A DNA stretch of 64,000 nt from Novosphingobium acidiphilum DSM 19966 (GCF_000429005.1 NZ_AUBA01000003.1:220958-284957), one strand, 5' to 3'; positions 1 to 9,293 are shown, counted from the stretch's first letter. Notes: a model not told the origin generated them from the sequence alone. Numbers and translations: made by a program.

Positions 1-843
1 GAATGCGGGGTGTCGCAGCCGACACTGTCATCGGGGCTGATTGCGCTGGAGCAGGAATTCGGCCGCCGTCTGATCGATCGCGACCGGCGCTTCATCGGTC
101 TGACCCCGCATGGCGAGGCGATGCTGCCCTGGGCGCACCAGATCCTTGGCGCGATGGGCGCGATGACCGCGGCGGTGGCCGAAACCCCGCTGGAAGGGCC
201 GTTTACCCTGGCGGCAATACCCGCAGCACTGCCGCTGGTCGGACGGTTCGGCGCGGCGCTGCTGGCCGCCAATCCCGATCTGGTGCTGTCGGTGCGATCG
301 ACCACGGCGCGCGCGATCGACCAGGGGCTAAGCGCGCTCGAGGTCGATGCCGGGATCACCTATCTTGACCCCGAGGCGCCTGCCGGCATGGTCGGTGTGC
401 CACTGGCAAGCGAGGATTACCGGTTTCTGACACGGCGTGGCGGCAAATACGACGATCGTCTGACTATCGCCTGGGACGAAGCGGTGGCGCAGGACTTGTG
501 CCTGCTCGACGAATCGATGCTTTATCGCCGGATGCTCGATCGCGCGCTGGCAGCGCGCGGCCATGCGGTGCGGCCGCGCGCCACCGCCGACAGCCATGTG
601 GCGCTGCTGGCGATGGTCGCGTCGGGCGCATTTTCGGCCATTGTGCCAGATAGTTATGCCAATCTGTTGCTCGGTGTCGAATGGGCCCGGTTTCTGCCGC
701 TCGATCCGCCAGAGCCGATGCGGCGGGTGGGGCTGGTGGTGCTCGATCGCGATCCGCCGCTGCCGCGTGCGCGTGCCGCGCTGGCCGCCGCACGCGCCTT
801 TGTGATAGACGGGATCTATCAACCTTTGCTGCTTTTGATTTGA
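1..843 (+). CDS. LysR-family transcriptional regulator, 5' end outside window (FdsR-like)
   Basis: The reading frame is open from base 1 and enters inside the helix-turn-helix (residues QPTLSSGLIALEQEFG, the recognition helix of LysR regulators), so roughly the first 30 codons lie upstream of the window. The rest is a LysR effector-binding domain of about 220 residues. Only 38 bases separate its stop from the first formate dehydrogenase gene, and both point the same way, so it probably controls, and may be co-transcribed with, the fds operon. FdsR-type LysR regulators are known beside fds operons in other proteobacteria. The link to formate is inferred from position. A codirectional arrangement is less usual than the divergent one typical of LysR genes. 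Confidence 0.85.
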   Translation, partial: ECGVSQPTLSSGLIALEQEFGRRLIDRDRRFIGLTPHGEAMLPWAHQILGAMGAMTAAVAETPLEGPFTLAAIPAALPLVGRFGAALLAANPDLVLSVRSTTARAIDQGLSALEVDAGITYLDPEAPAGMVGVPLASEDYRFLTRRGGKYDDRLTIAWDEAVAQDLCLLDESMLYRRMLDRALAARGHAVRPRATADSHVALLAMVASGAFSAIVPDSYANLLLGVEWARFLPLDPPEPMRRVGLVVLDRDPPLPRARAALAAARAFVIDGIYQPLLLLI

Positions 844-881
844 CCCAAGCGGGCAGATGGCCAAGGGCGGATCACCACATT

Positions 882-1343
882 ATGGCTGAAAACATGACTA
901 TGACCACGAACCTGACCGCAAGCGAACGCGACGCCGAAGTGGCGCGCATCCTTGCCGCCCATGCCACGCGCGAAGGCGCGCTGCTGCCGATCCTGCACGA
1001 TATCCAGGCGGTGCTGGGCCATGTGCCCGAAGCGGTGATCCCCGCGATCGCGCATGCGCTGAATGTCAGCCGCGCCGAAGTGCACGGGGTGATCAGTTTC
1101 TATCACGATTTTCATGTCGAACCGCACACCCGCCCGGTGATCAAGCTGTGCCGGTCGGAAAGCTGCCAGGCGCGCGGCGTCGAGGTGCTGGCGCGCGCAT
1201 TCGAAGGCGAAACCCGGGTCAGCATCGAGCCGATCTATTGCCTGGGCCTGTGCACGGTCGGCCCCAACGCAATGGTTGGCAACACGCTGCATGCGCGGCT
1301 TGATACCGCCAAACTTTCGGCACTGGTGGAGAGCGTGGCATGA
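882..1343 (+). CDS. fdsG: NAD-dependent formate dehydrogenase gamma subunit (NuoE-like 2Fe-2S)
   Basis: Thioredoxin-like [2Fe-2S] protein of 153 residues, homologous to NuoE of complex I. Ligands are visible as C90-x4-C95 and C120-x3-C124. In the FdsGBA complex this subunit sits next to the FMN/NADH subunit in the cytoplasm. I chose ATG at 882; in-frame ATGs at 894 and 900 are alternatives, and no strong Shine-Dalgarno decides between them. The stop overlaps the fdsB start in an ATGA, so translation is coupled. It is the first structural gene of a six-gene operon. Confidence 0.9.
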   Translation: MAENMTMTTNLTASERDAEVARILAAHATREGALLPILHDIQAVLGHVPEAVIPAIAHALNVSRAEVHGVISFYHDFHVEPHTRPVIKLCRSESCQARGVEVLARAFEGETRVSIEPIYCLGLCTVGPNAMVGNTLHARLDTAKLSALVESVA

Positions 1344-2884
1344 CGGTCAAGGTCCGCATCAGCGACGACGCGCTGGCCATTGCCTGTGGCGCCGATCACG
1401 TCGCGGCGGCGTTTGCGGCCGCGGGCTGCACGGTCGAGCGCGTGTCGAGCTGGGGCATGCAGTGGCTTGAGCCCCTGGCCGATATCGACGGGCAAGGCTT
1501 TGGCCCGCTGACCGTGGCCGATGTCCCGGCGGTGCTGGCGGGGAACAGCCCGCTGGCCATCGGCGCGATCGAACACCACCCGTTCATCGCCCGCCAGCAG
1601 CGGTTTACGTTTGCACGTGCCGGCAAGACGCGCCCGCTCAGCCTGGACGATTATGCAGCAAACGGCGGCTGGGCCGGGCTGGCGCGCGCGCGCGAACTGG
1701 GCGCCGAGGCGACCATTGCCGAAGTGACCCAGTCAGGCCTGCGCGGGCGCGGCGGTGCCGGGTTCCCCGCCGGGATCAAGTGGACGACGGTGGCCAGGGC
1801 GCCCGCCGACCGCAAATACATCGTCTGCAACGCCGATGAAGGTGACAGCGCGACCTTTGCCGACCGTATGGTGATGGAGGGCGATCCCTTCATGCTGATC
1901 GAGGGCATGGCGATTGCCGGGCACGCGGTCGGCGCGCAAGTCGGCTATGTCTATATCCGCAGCGAATACCCGCATGCCATCGCCAAGATGGAGGCGGCGG
2001 CCGCGCTGTCCGCCGCGATCATCGCACCGTTCCGGGTCGAAGTGCGCGTGGGTGCAGGGGCCTATGTCTGCGGCGAGGAAACATCGCTGCTCAACAGCCT
2101 GGAAGGCAAACGCGGCGAAGTGCGCGCCAAGCCGCCGCTGCCCGCGCTCGAAGGTCTGTTCGGCAAGCCGACAGTGGTCAACAACGTGCTGACGTTGGCA
2201 GCGGTGCCGTGGATCATGGCCCATGGCGGCGCCGCTTATGCCGCGGTCGGGTTTGGCCGGTCGCGCGGCACGATGCCGATCCAGATTGCGGGCAATGTGC
2301 GCCATGGCGGGCTGTTCGAAGTGGGCTTTGGCATCACGCTGGGCGAGCTGGTGATGGAGATCGGCGGGGGCACCGCCAGCGGTCGTCCGGTCCATGCGGT
2401 GCAGGTTGGCGGGCCGTTGGGCGCGTATCATCCGCCCAGCGATTTCCATCTGGCGTTCGATTATGAAACCTTTGCCGCGGCCGATGGCCTGATCGGCCAT
2501 GCCGGACTGAGCGTGTTTGACGATACCGCCGACATGAGCGCGCTGGCGCGGTTTGCAATGTCGTTCTGCGCGGTCGAAAGCTGCGGCAAGTGCACGCCGT
2601 GCCGCATCGGGTCGACGCGCGGGGTCGAAGTGATCGATCGCATCCGCGCGCGATCGGGCCGCACGGTCGATCGCGTCGAAACACTGCCGCAGATGCACAA
2701 CGCGCGCAAAGCCGCGCGCACGCTGGGCGAAGACATCGCACTGCTGGAAGACTTGTGCGAAACGATGAAGTTCGGATCGCTGTGCGCGCTGGGCGGGTTC
2801 ACTCCCTATCCGGTGCTGTCGGCGATCAAGCACTTTCCGCAGGATTTCGGCCTGGCCGCACCCGAGCAAGAGGCCGCTGAATGA
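1340..2884 (+). CDS. fdsB: NAD-dependent formate dehydrogenase beta subunit (NuoF-like, FMN/NAD/4Fe-4S)
   Basis: This 514-residue subunit passes electrons from formate to NAD+ through FMN. An N-terminal thioredoxin-like segment (about residues 1-110) precedes the NuoF core. The glycine-rich loop RGRGGAGFP lies near residues 134-142, followed by the NADH/FMN segment GAYVCGEETSLL. The C-terminal [4Fe-4S] ligands are C415-x2-C418-x2-C421 and C482 in GSLCALGG. The fusion of a NuoE-type fold to NuoF is the family architecture of FdsB. The gene overlaps fdsG and mobA by 4 nt each (ATGA at both junctions). Confidence 0.93.
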   Translation: MTVKVRISDDALAIACGADHVAAAFAAAGCTVERVSSWGMQWLEPLADIDGQGFGPLTVADVPAVLAGNSPLAIGAIEHHPFIARQQRFTFARAGKTRPLSLDDYAANGGWAGLARARELGAEATIAEVTQSGLRGRGGAGFPAGIKWTTVARAPADRKYIVCNADEGDSATFADRMVMEGDPFMLIEGMAIAGHAVGAQVGYVYIRSEYPHAIAKMEAAAALSAAIIAPFRVEVRVGAGAYVCGEETSLLNSLEGKRGEVRAKPPLPALEGLFGKPTVVNNVLTLAAVPWIMAHGGAAYAAVGFGRSRGTMPIQIAGNVRHGGLFEVGFGITLGELVMEIGGGTASGRPVHAVQVGGPLGAYHPPSDFHLAFDYETFAAADGLIGHAGLSVFDDTADMSALARFAMSFCAVESCGKCTPCRIGSTRGVEVIDRIRARSGRTVDRVETLPQMHNARKAARTLGEDIALLEDLCETMKFGSLCALGGFTPYPVLSAIKHFPQDFGLAAPEQEAAE

Positions 2885-3426
2885 CGCGGCAGCGCATTCT
2901 GGGCGTGGTTCTGGCCGGCGGCCGGTCGACGCGGTTCGGCAGCGACAAGGCGCTGGCCGAACTGGGTGGGCGCAGCCTGCTCGACCGCGCGCTGGCTGCG
3001 CTGGAACGGCAATGCGATGCGGTGATCGTGGCGGGACGCGACCATGCGTCGTGTGCAGGGGTGGCCGACCGGCCGCGCCCGGCGATGGGTCCGCTGGGCG
3101 GGCTTAACGCTGCGCTGCATCACGCGGCCGAACGCGGCTTCGATGCGGTGCTGTCGATCCCGGTTGATGCGTTCGATGTGCCTGTCGATCTGGTGGATGA
3201 ACTGTCGCCCGCGCCGGCCTATGCCAAAGATGCGCCGGTGATCGGGCTGTGGCCGGTGTCGGCGCGCGCGCCGCTCGATGCGCTGCTGGCCGAAGATACC
3301 CGACATTCGTTGCGCGCCTTTGCCGCGCGGATCGCTGCGCGCGAAACCACGCTTTCGCGCCAACCTGTCAATATCAACACGCTGGCGGATCTTGCCGCCG
3401 TAAAGGACACCACGCATGGGCTATGA
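2881..3426 (+). CDS. mobA: Molybdenum cofactor guanylyltransferase MobA, inside the fds operon
   Basis: Transfers GMP from GTP to molybdopterin to make MGD; formate dehydrogenase alpha subunits need bis-MGD. The N-terminal signature LAGGRSTRFGSDKAL is the nucleotide-binding loop, and GPLGGL (about residue 71) is the second family motif. At 181 residues it is slightly short but complete. It starts at an ATGA overlap with fdsB and overlaps the fdsA start by 11 nt. Cofactor maturation is therefore translationally coupled between the beta and alpha subunit genes, an unusual position, since most fds operons run fdsB directly into fdsA. Confidence 0.88.
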   Translation: MTRQRILGVVLAGGRSTRFGSDKALAELGGRSLLDRALAALERQCDAVIVAGRDHASCAGVADRPRPAMGPLGGLNAALHHAAERGFDAVLSIPVDAFDVPVDLVDELSPAPAYAKDAPVIGLWPVSARAPLDALLAEDTRHSLRAFAARIAARETTLSRQPVNINTLADLAAVKDTTHGL

Positions 3427-6259
3427 ACCCCAGGCCGATTTCGGCACCCCTGCAGTCAAGAGCGATACCACGGTCACGCTGTCGATCGACGGGCGCGCGG
3501 TCAGCGTGCCCGCAGGCACCACGGTGATGCGCGCGGCCGCCCTGTCGGGCGGGGCGATCCCCAAGCTGTGCGCCAGCGACAATCTGAAGCAATTCGGATC
3601 GTGCCGCCTGTGCCTGGTTGAAATCGACGGGATGCGCGGCACCCCTGCATCGTGCACCACGCTGGTGAACGAGGGCATGACCGTCCACACCGAAACCGCC
3701 CGGCTGCAAAAACTGCGGCGCGGGGTGATGGAACTGTACATTTCCGACCACCCGCTCGATTGCCTGACCTGCAGCGCCAACAACGATTGCGAATTGCAGG
3801 ATATGGCCGCCAACGTGGGCTTGCGCGATGTGCGCTATGGCTACGAAGGCGCAAACCATCTGGGCGAGGCAACCGATACCTCGAACCCCTATTTCGATTT
3901 CGACCCGTCCAAATGCATCGCCTGTTCGCGCTGCGTGCGCGCCTGCGACGAGGTGCAGGGCACGTTTGCGCTGACCATTTCGGGGCGCGGGTTTGAATCC
4001 AAGGTCAGCGCCGGCCTGGCCAGCGACAATTTCTTCAGTTCCGAATGCGTGTCGTGCGGCGCCTGTGTGCAGGCCTGCCCGACCGCGACGCTGAACGAAA
4101 AGGCGATCAAGGACATCGGCAAGCCCGAACGATCGGTCATCACCACATGCGCCTATTGCGGCGTGGGCTGCACCTTCCGCGCCGAACTGCGCGGCGAACA
4201 GGTGGTGCGCATGGTGCCGTGGAAGGACGGCAAGGCCAATCGCGGGCATTCGTGCGTCAAGGGCCGCTTTGCCTGGGGCTATGCCCGCCATCAGGATCGC
4301 ATGACCAAGCCGATGATCCGCGCAAAAGTAACCGATCCCTGGCGCGAAGTCAGCTGGGAAGAGGCGCTGGGCTATGCCGCGGGCGAATTCAAGCGGATTG
4401 CCGCCAAGCACGGCAACAACGCGCTGGGCGGGATCGTGTCGAGCCGCTGCACCAACGAGGAAGGGTTCCTTGTGCAGAAACTGGTGCGGGCAGGGTTCGG
4501 CACCAACAATGTCGATACGTGCGCGCGGGTGTGCCATTCGCCCACCGGCTATGGCCTGAGCAAGACATTCGGCACATCGGCCGGCACGCAGGATTTCGAC
4601 AGTGTCGAAGACAGCGACGTGATGCTGGTGATCGGGGCCAATCCGACCGATGGGCACCCGGTGTTTGCCAGCCGCATGAAGCGCCGTCTGCGCCAGGGCG
4701 CCAGGCTGATCGTGATCGATCCGCGCCGCACCGACATCGTGCGTTCGCCGCATATCGAGGCCGACTATCACCTGCCGCTGACGCCGGGCACCAATGTCGC
4801 GATTCTGACCGCGATGGCGCATGTGATCGTCACCGAAGGTCTGGTCGACCAGGCCTTCGTGGCCGAACGCTGCGATATGGATGAATTCCGCGATTGGGCC
4901 GATTTCGTGTCGGACATGCGCCACAGCCCCGAATTCCTGGCGCCGGTGATCGGCGTCGATGCCGCACAGATCCGCGGCGCGGCACGGCTGTTTGCCACCG
5001 GCGGCAATGGCGCAATCTATTACGGGCTGGGCGTGACCGAGCACAGCCAGGGATCATCGACCGTGATGGCGATTGCCAATCTGGCGATGGCCACGGGCAA
5101 TATCGGTCGGCGCGGCGTGGGCGTAAACCCCTTGCGCGGGCAGAACAACGTGCAGGGCGCGTGCGACATGGGTTCGTTCCCGCACGAATTGTCGGGGTAT
5201 CGCCATGTGTCGGATCCGGTCGCGCGCGCGATGTTCGAGGCCGAATGGGGCGTGCCGATCGATCCCGAACCGGGTCTGCGCATCCCCAACATGCTCGATG
5301 CGGCAACCGACGGCCTGTTCAAGGGCCTCTATATCCAGGGCGAGGACATCGTTCAGTCCGACCCCGATACCAGGCATGTGGTCGCGGGGCTTGAGGCGAT
5401 GGAATGCGTGATCGTGCAGGATATTTTCCTGAACGAAACCGCCAACTATGCGCATGTGTTCCTGCCGGGTTCGACGTTCCTGGAAAAGAGCGGCACGTTC
5501 ACCAATGCCGAACGCCGGATCCAGCCGGTGCGCAAGGTGATGGAACCGTTGAACGGGTATGAAGACTGGCAGGTGACGCAGGAACTGGCGCGCGCCATGG
5601 GGCTTGACTGGAATTACACGCATGCGTCCGAAATCATGGACGAGATTGCGCGCCTGACGCCGACCTTTGCCGGGGTCAGCTTTGCCCGGCTTGACCAGGA
5701 AGGGTCGCTGCAGTGGCCGGTAAACGAAGCGTTCCCCGACGGTGCGCCGATCATGCATGTCGACGGCTTTGTGCGCGGCAAGGGCAAATTCATCGTTACC
5801 GAATATGTGCCGACCGATGAACGCACCGGGCCGCGTTTCCCGCTGCTGCTGACCACCGGACGCATCCTGTCGCAATACAATGTCGGCGCGCAGACCAGGC
5901 GCACCGAAAACAGCGCGTGGCATGAAGAGGATCTGCTGGAAATCCACCCTTCCGATGCCGAAAACCGCGGCATCCGCACGGGTGACTGGGTGCGGCTGGC
6001 CAGCCGCGCCGGGGAAACCACCTTGCGCGCAACGGTCACCGACCGCGTGGCGCCGGGCGTGGTCTATACGACGTTCCACCACCCCACCACGCAGGCCAAC
6101 GTGATCACCACCGACAATTCGGACTGGGCGACCAATTGCCCCGAATACAAGGTGACCGCGGTGCAGATCACCCCGTCGAACGGCCCCAGCCAGTGGCAGC
6201 AGGATTATGAGGCGCAAGCCGACCTGTCGCGCCGCATCGCGATGGAGCCGGCGGAATGA
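3416..6259 (+). CDS. fdsA: NAD-dependent formate dehydrogenase alpha subunit (bis-MGD molybdoenzyme)
   Basis: Catalytic subunit of 947 residues oxidising formate to CO2. Ligand sets are visible in order: [2Fe-2S] C52, C63, C66, C80; a His-Cys3 [4Fe-4S] set H112, C116, C119, C125; two ferredoxin [4Fe-4S] clusters in KCIACSRCVRAC (C167-C177) and ECVSCGACVQAC (C211-C221); and the molybdopterin-proximal [4Fe-4S] C245, C248, C252, C280. The Mo ligand is C373 in CARVCHSPT, followed by H374, the pair expected in Fds-type cysteine enzymes rather than selenocysteine ones. No twin-arginine signal is present, so it is cytoplasmic. It starts 11 nt inside mobA and ends in an ATGA overlap with fdsD. Confidence 0.95.
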   Translation: MGYEPQADFGTPAVKSDTTVTLSIDGRAVSVPAGTTVMRAAALSGGAIPKLCASDNLKQFGSCRLCLVEIDGMRGTPASCTTLVNEGMTVHTETARLQKLRRGVMELYISDHPLDCLTCSANNDCELQDMAANVGLRDVRYGYEGANHLGEATDTSNPYFDFDPSKCIACSRCVRACDEVQGTFALTISGRGFESKVSAGLASDNFFSSECVSCGACVQACPTATLNEKAIKDIGKPERSVITTCAYCGVGCTFRAELRGEQVVRMVPWKDGKANRGHSCVKGRFAWGYARHQDRMTKPMIRAKVTDPWREVSWEEALGYAAGEFKRIAAKHGNNALGGIVSSRCTNEEGFLVQKLVRAGFGTNNVDTCARVCHSPTGYGLSKTFGTSAGTQDFDSVEDSDVMLVIGANPTDGHPVFASRMKRRLRQGARLIVIDPRRTDIVRSPHIEADYHLPLTPGTNVAILTAMAHVIVTEGLVDQAFVAERCDMDEFRDWADFVSDMRHSPEFLAPVIGVDAAQIRGAARLFATGGNGAIYYGLGVTEHSQGSSTVMAIANLAMATGNIGRRGVGVNPLRGQNNVQGACDMGSFPHELSGYRHVSDPVARAMFEAEWGVPIDPEPGLRIPNMLDAATDGLFKGLYIQGEDIVQSDPDTRHVVAGLEAMECVIVQDIFLNETANYAHVFLPGSTFLEKSGTFTNAERRIQPVRKVMEPLNGYEDWQVTQELARAMGLDWNYTHASEIMDEIARLTPTFAGVSFARLDQEGSLQWPVNEAFPDGAPIMHVDGFVRGKGKFIVTEYVPTDERTGPRFPLLLTTGRILSQYNVGAQTRRTENSAWHEEDLLEIHPSDAENRGIRTGDWVRLASRAGETTLRATVTDRVAPGVVYTTFHHPTTQANVITTDNSDWATNCPEYKVTAVQITPSNGPSQWQQDYEAQADLSRRIAMEPAE

Positions 6260-6498
6260 CCGGACAGGTCCACCATGTCGATACCACCGCCAAGCTGGTG
6301 ACGATGATCAACCAGATCGTGCGCAACACTGCCCGTGAAAAGGACCAGATTGCCGCGATTGCCGATCATATCCATGCGTTCTGGACGGTGCGGATGCAGC
6401 AGCAATTGCTCGAACACGGCTCTACCGGGCTCGATCCGGTTGCCGTTGCGGTGATGGCGCGGCTGGCACCGGGCATCCGCGCACCCCATGACGCCTGA
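6256..6498 (+). CDS. fdsD: Formate dehydrogenase delta subunit
   Basis: An 80-residue protein at the usual fdsD position after fdsA. Family traits seen are the start LVTMINQIVRN and the later IADHIHAFWTVRMQQQLLEH segment, with a C-terminal LDPVAVAVMARL. FdsD is known as a small accessory subunit that stabilises or helps assemble FdsGBA; it binds no cofactor that can be seen here. It overlaps fdsA by 4 nt and fdhD by 11 nt. Confidence 0.88.
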   Translation: MTGQVHHVDTTAKLVTMINQIVRNTAREKDQIAAIADHIHAFWTVRMQQQLLEHGSTGLDPVAVAVMARLAPGIRAPHDA

Positions 6499-7273
6499 CG
6501 GCGCGCGCAATGCAGCGGCGATCGAGCATTTTGCCGATGGCCGCGCGGCGCGCGCGCTGACCCGGGCGCTGGTCGACGAGGCGCCGATCGCGATCGAAAT
6601 CAACGGCATCGGCTATGCCGTGATGATGGCGACGCCCGCCGATCTTGATGATTATGCGCTGGGCTTTTGCCTGTCGGAACAATTGATCGCCACGCGGTCC
6701 GGGTTCGTTTCGGCCGATGCGGTGCAAGTGCCGGGCGGCGGCTGGATGCTGCGCGTGGTGCTCGATGCGCCATCCGCAGGCCCGCTGATCGATCGGGCGC
6801 GGCTGCGGCTGGCCGAGGGCAGTTGCGGTTTGTGCGGGATCGAAAGCCTGGAACAGGTGCTGCGCCCCCTGGCGCCGGTGACCGCGCGGCTCAACGTGGA
6901 CAAGGCGGCGGTGTTTCGCGCGGTGTCGGCGCTGGGCGATCACCAGGTGCTGGGCCGGGTGACGCGCGCGGCGCATGCCGCTGCGTTCTGCGATGTCGAT
7001 GGCACGATCCGCTGTCTGCGCGAAGATGTCGGGCGGCACAACGCGTTTGACAAGCTGATCGGCGCGCTGGCGCAGGCCGGGATCGATCCGGGCACCGGGT
7101 TTGTCGTGCTGACCGCGCGGTGCAGTTTTGAACTGGTGCAAAAGGCGGTGATTGCCAATGTGCCGGTGATGGCGACGATCTCTGCCGCATCGACGCTGGC
7201 GGTTGCGCAGGCGCGCGACCATGGCCTGACGCTGTACAGCCTGGCGCGCGAGGACAGCCTGCTCGAAATCTGA
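6488..7273 (+). CDS. fdhD: Formate dehydrogenase accessory sulfurtransferase FdhD/FdsC
   Basis: FdhD proteins carry sulfur from a cysteine desulfurase to the molybdenum cofactor and insert the sulfurated bis-MGD into formate dehydrogenase. The conserved CxxC is C113-G-L-C116, and the family block LREDVGRHNAFDKLIG is intact near residues 176-191. Length (261) is normal. The start is ATG 6488, 11 nt inside fdsD. With mobA upstream, the operon supplies both GMP addition and sulfuration of the cofactor. Confidence 0.92.
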   Translation: MTPDGARNAAAIEHFADGRAARALTRALVDEAPIAIEINGIGYAVMMATPADLDDYALGFCLSEQLIATRSGFVSADAVQVPGGGWMLRVVLDAPSAGPLIDRARLRLAEGSCGLCGIESLEQVLRPLAPVTARLNVDKAAVFRAVSALGDHQVLGRVTRAAHAAAFCDVDGTIRCLREDVGRHNAFDKLIGALAQAGIDPGTGFVVLTARCSFELVQKAVIANVPVMATISAASTLAVAQARDHGLTLYSLAREDSLLEI

Positions 7274-7285
7274 TACACCCGCGGC

Positions 7286-7984
7286 ATGGCCCGCACATCG
7301 CCCCACCGCTTTGCCGATGCGCCGATCCTGTCGGCGCGTGCGCGCCTGGGGCTGCGCGCGGGCCTGCTGGTGGCCTATGGCGGGGCCGTGCTCTGGGCGA
7401 TCCGGGCGTTTGATCCGTTTGTCCGATATACCTACGAGGCCTATCGACAGCCGTCGATCACGTCGGTGGTGTTCGCAACGCGGCATGCGGATGCGCATCG
7501 TCGCCGGGCAGACGGTGCCCGCGGTGCCGCGGCCAGACGCGCCGAGGCGGACCCGATCGTCGCACCGTCGCACCCGGTCGTGACCGCGCCGCCGGCCGCG
7601 CCGGTTGCCGGCACCGGCAGTGCGCCGCAATCGGGCGCCAGTGCCGGCGGCGAAGGCACGGGCGGTGCGGGCAGCGGCAACGGACCCGGCGGTGGGGGGC
7701 ATTATGGTGCGCCGACCAAGATTGCCGGCGATCTGGCCGAGCGTGACTATGCCAAGGCGGGCCGCGCCAGGCGGTTGGGCACCGCGGTGATCGTGGCGCT
7801 GACCGTGGGCACCGACGGGCGGGTGACCGCCTGCCGCGTGCATCAACCCAGCGGCGACCCCGATGCCGATGCGGTGACCTGCCGGTTGGCGATCGAACGA
7901 TTCCGTTTTCACCCCGCGCTCGATCCGAACGGCAATCCGGTCGAAGCGACATTCGGCTGGCAACAGCGGTTTTTTGCGCAGTGA
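7286..7984 (+). CDS. TonB-family protein (energy transducer C-terminal domain)
   Basis: A 232-residue protein with an N-terminal membrane anchor (about residues 18-36), a Pro/Ala then Gly-rich linker (about 85-140), and a C-terminal TonB-like fold (about 160-232) containing VIVALTVGTDGRVTACRV and the closing FHPALDPNGNPV. TonB couples the ExbBD proton motive force to outer-membrane receptors; a fair number of such stand-alone TonB-like proteins exist in sphingomonads. No exbB/exbD lie nearby. The linker is glycine-rich rather than the classical Pro-Lys repeat. It starts 12 bases after fdhD, possibly by read-through rather than functional linkage. Confidence 0.75.
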   Translation: MARTSPHRFADAPILSARARLGLRAGLLVAYGGAVLWAIRAFDPFVRYTYEAYRQPSITSVVFATRHADAHRRRADGARGAAARRAEADPIVAPSHPVVTAPPAAPVAGTGSAPQSGASAGGEGTGGAGSGNGPGGGGHYGAPTKIAGDLAERDYAKAGRARRLGTAVIVALTVGTDGRVTACRVHQPSGDPDADAVTCRLAIERFRFHPALDPNGNPVEATFGWQQRFFAQ

Positions 7985-8027
7985 TGCGGGTCTGGCGCGC
8001 CTGCGCCGGCTCTGGCATCATGGCGAC

Positions 8028-8471
8028 ATGATTGCGCAGACCATTCAACTTTCGCTCGCCCCGGTGTTCGTGCTGGTGGCGATCGGCAATATCATGAACA
8101 TCCTGACCACCCGCCTTGGCCGGATCGTCGACCGGTCGCGCGCGTTGCAGATCCTGCACGCCAAGACCACCGGGCCGGACCATGACGCGGTGGTGATCGA
8201 AATGCGCTTTGTCGACCGGCGCATCCAGCTGATCGGCCATGCGCTGCTGATCCTGGTGATGAGCGGCATCGGCATCGGGGTCACCGTGGGCACGCTGTTC
8301 CTGGGCGAAATGCTTGGCCGCGAATTCCGCATCGCCACCGAACTGACCTTTTTCACCGCGATCAGCCTGCTGATGCTGGCGCTGGTCTATCTGCTGCTGG
8401 AAACCCGGCTGGTGTCGCGCACGTTGCGCCTGCCGCCCGAACTGCTCGAATTCGACCGACAGGATTTGTGA
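8028..8471 (+). CDS. DUF2721 family membrane protein
   Basis: A 147-residue integral membrane protein. The opening (SLAPVFVLVAIGNIMNILTTRLGRIVDRSR) matches the DUF2721 pattern, with a first helix, a short charged loop ending in RIVDR, then two further hydrophobic segments near residues 72-95 and 105-125. I start at ATG 8028 because the upstream in-frame part overlaps the TonB gene and has no homology-like character. Function is unknown for the family. Confidence 0.8.
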   Translation: MIAQTIQLSLAPVFVLVAIGNIMNILTTRLGRIVDRSRALQILHAKTTGPDHDAVVIEMRFVDRRIQLIGHALLILVMSGIGIGVTVGTLFLGEMLGREFRIATELTFFTAISLLMLALVYLLLETRLVSRTLRLPPELLEFDRQDL

Positions 8472-8515
8472 CATTATCCTGCCCGTTTCGGGGATGATAC
8501 ACGGAGAAACGCTGC

Positions 8516-9283
8516 ATGCGCCCGATAGCCTTGGTGTTGGCAATGATGGCGATGGCACCTGCGCCCGTGCAGGCGCAGGAGGACATGACCTCTCGCCAAC
8601 TTGAGGCGCTGTCGCCCAAGGCCGCCACGCGCCAGGCGCACAAGGACCTGCTATCGATCCTCAACCCCGTGAGAAAGTACCAGCGCGGCATGTTTGTCGG
8701 CGTGCACGCGATCAGCACGACAACCCGTGCGCACGGCACGGAATTTGAAGGCCTGTGCAGCCGTGATGGCGTAACCGTGTGGTACGCACCGACCGAAGCC
8801 GGTCGGCAGACGCGAAACAGCAAGGTTCGCCCGTACAAGGTGACAGCGACACCCTGGTTTGCCTTTGTCGCCATGCCCTTACGCGCGCCGGTCCTGTCGC
8901 ATAGCGTATGGCAGGATCGTTGTTCGGCGCTGGGGGCAGACGACCGCACGGAATGGTTTGCCGCCCGGGATGCAGAAACTGCGGTTCGTGGTGCCTTGCT
9001 GTTTCAGGCGGCGTTGGATGCGGTAAGAGCCGGAACGATTGCACCAAAGTGTGATGCGGGACAATTGGATGCAAAAGGGTGCGCGGCCTGGATCCTCGAG
9101 GGAAGAATCGCGACAAAGCCCGGCGGTGTGACGCAATGTGCACATGACCAAGCCACCGAATGCCTGGTGCTGGGTGCCAATTCTGACTTCGAGCTGACCA
9201 TTACGGCCCAACGGGATGGTGACAACCTTGCCCCTGGCAAGATCCTGTCAGTCTCCGCCGTCCAATATATCATCGTGACCTGA
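8516..9283 (+). CDS. Secreted hypothetical protein
   Basis: A 255-residue protein with a clear signal peptide (residues 1-20, cleavage after AQA) and a GGAGA-type ribosome binding site just upstream. The mature part holds several cysteines (for example in GLCSRDG, DRCSALG, PKCDAGQ, KGCAAW, QCAHD, TECLVL), suggesting disulfides in the periplasm. Base composition is lower in GC than the flanking genes. I recognise no family. It ends against a convergent gene, with a shared terminator hairpin between them. Confidence 0.7.
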   Translation: MRPIALVLAMMAMAPAPVQAQEDMTSRQLEALSPKAATRQAHKDLLSILNPVRKYQRGMFVGVHAISTTTRAHGTEFEGLCSRDGVTVWYAPTEAGRQTRNSKVRPYKVTATPWFAFVAMPLRAPVLSHSVWQDRCSALGADDRTEWFAARDAETAVRGALLFQAALDAVRAGTIAPKCDAGQLDAKGCAAWILEGRIATKPGGVTQCAHDQATECLVLGANSDFELTITAQRDGDNLAPGKILSVSAVQYIIVT

Positions 9284-9293
9284 CAGCCCGCAC

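Noticed and set aside
3374..5044. 556-codon minus-strand open frame
   Set aside because: It is antisense to fdsA, whose cluster ligands prove the plus-strand frame.
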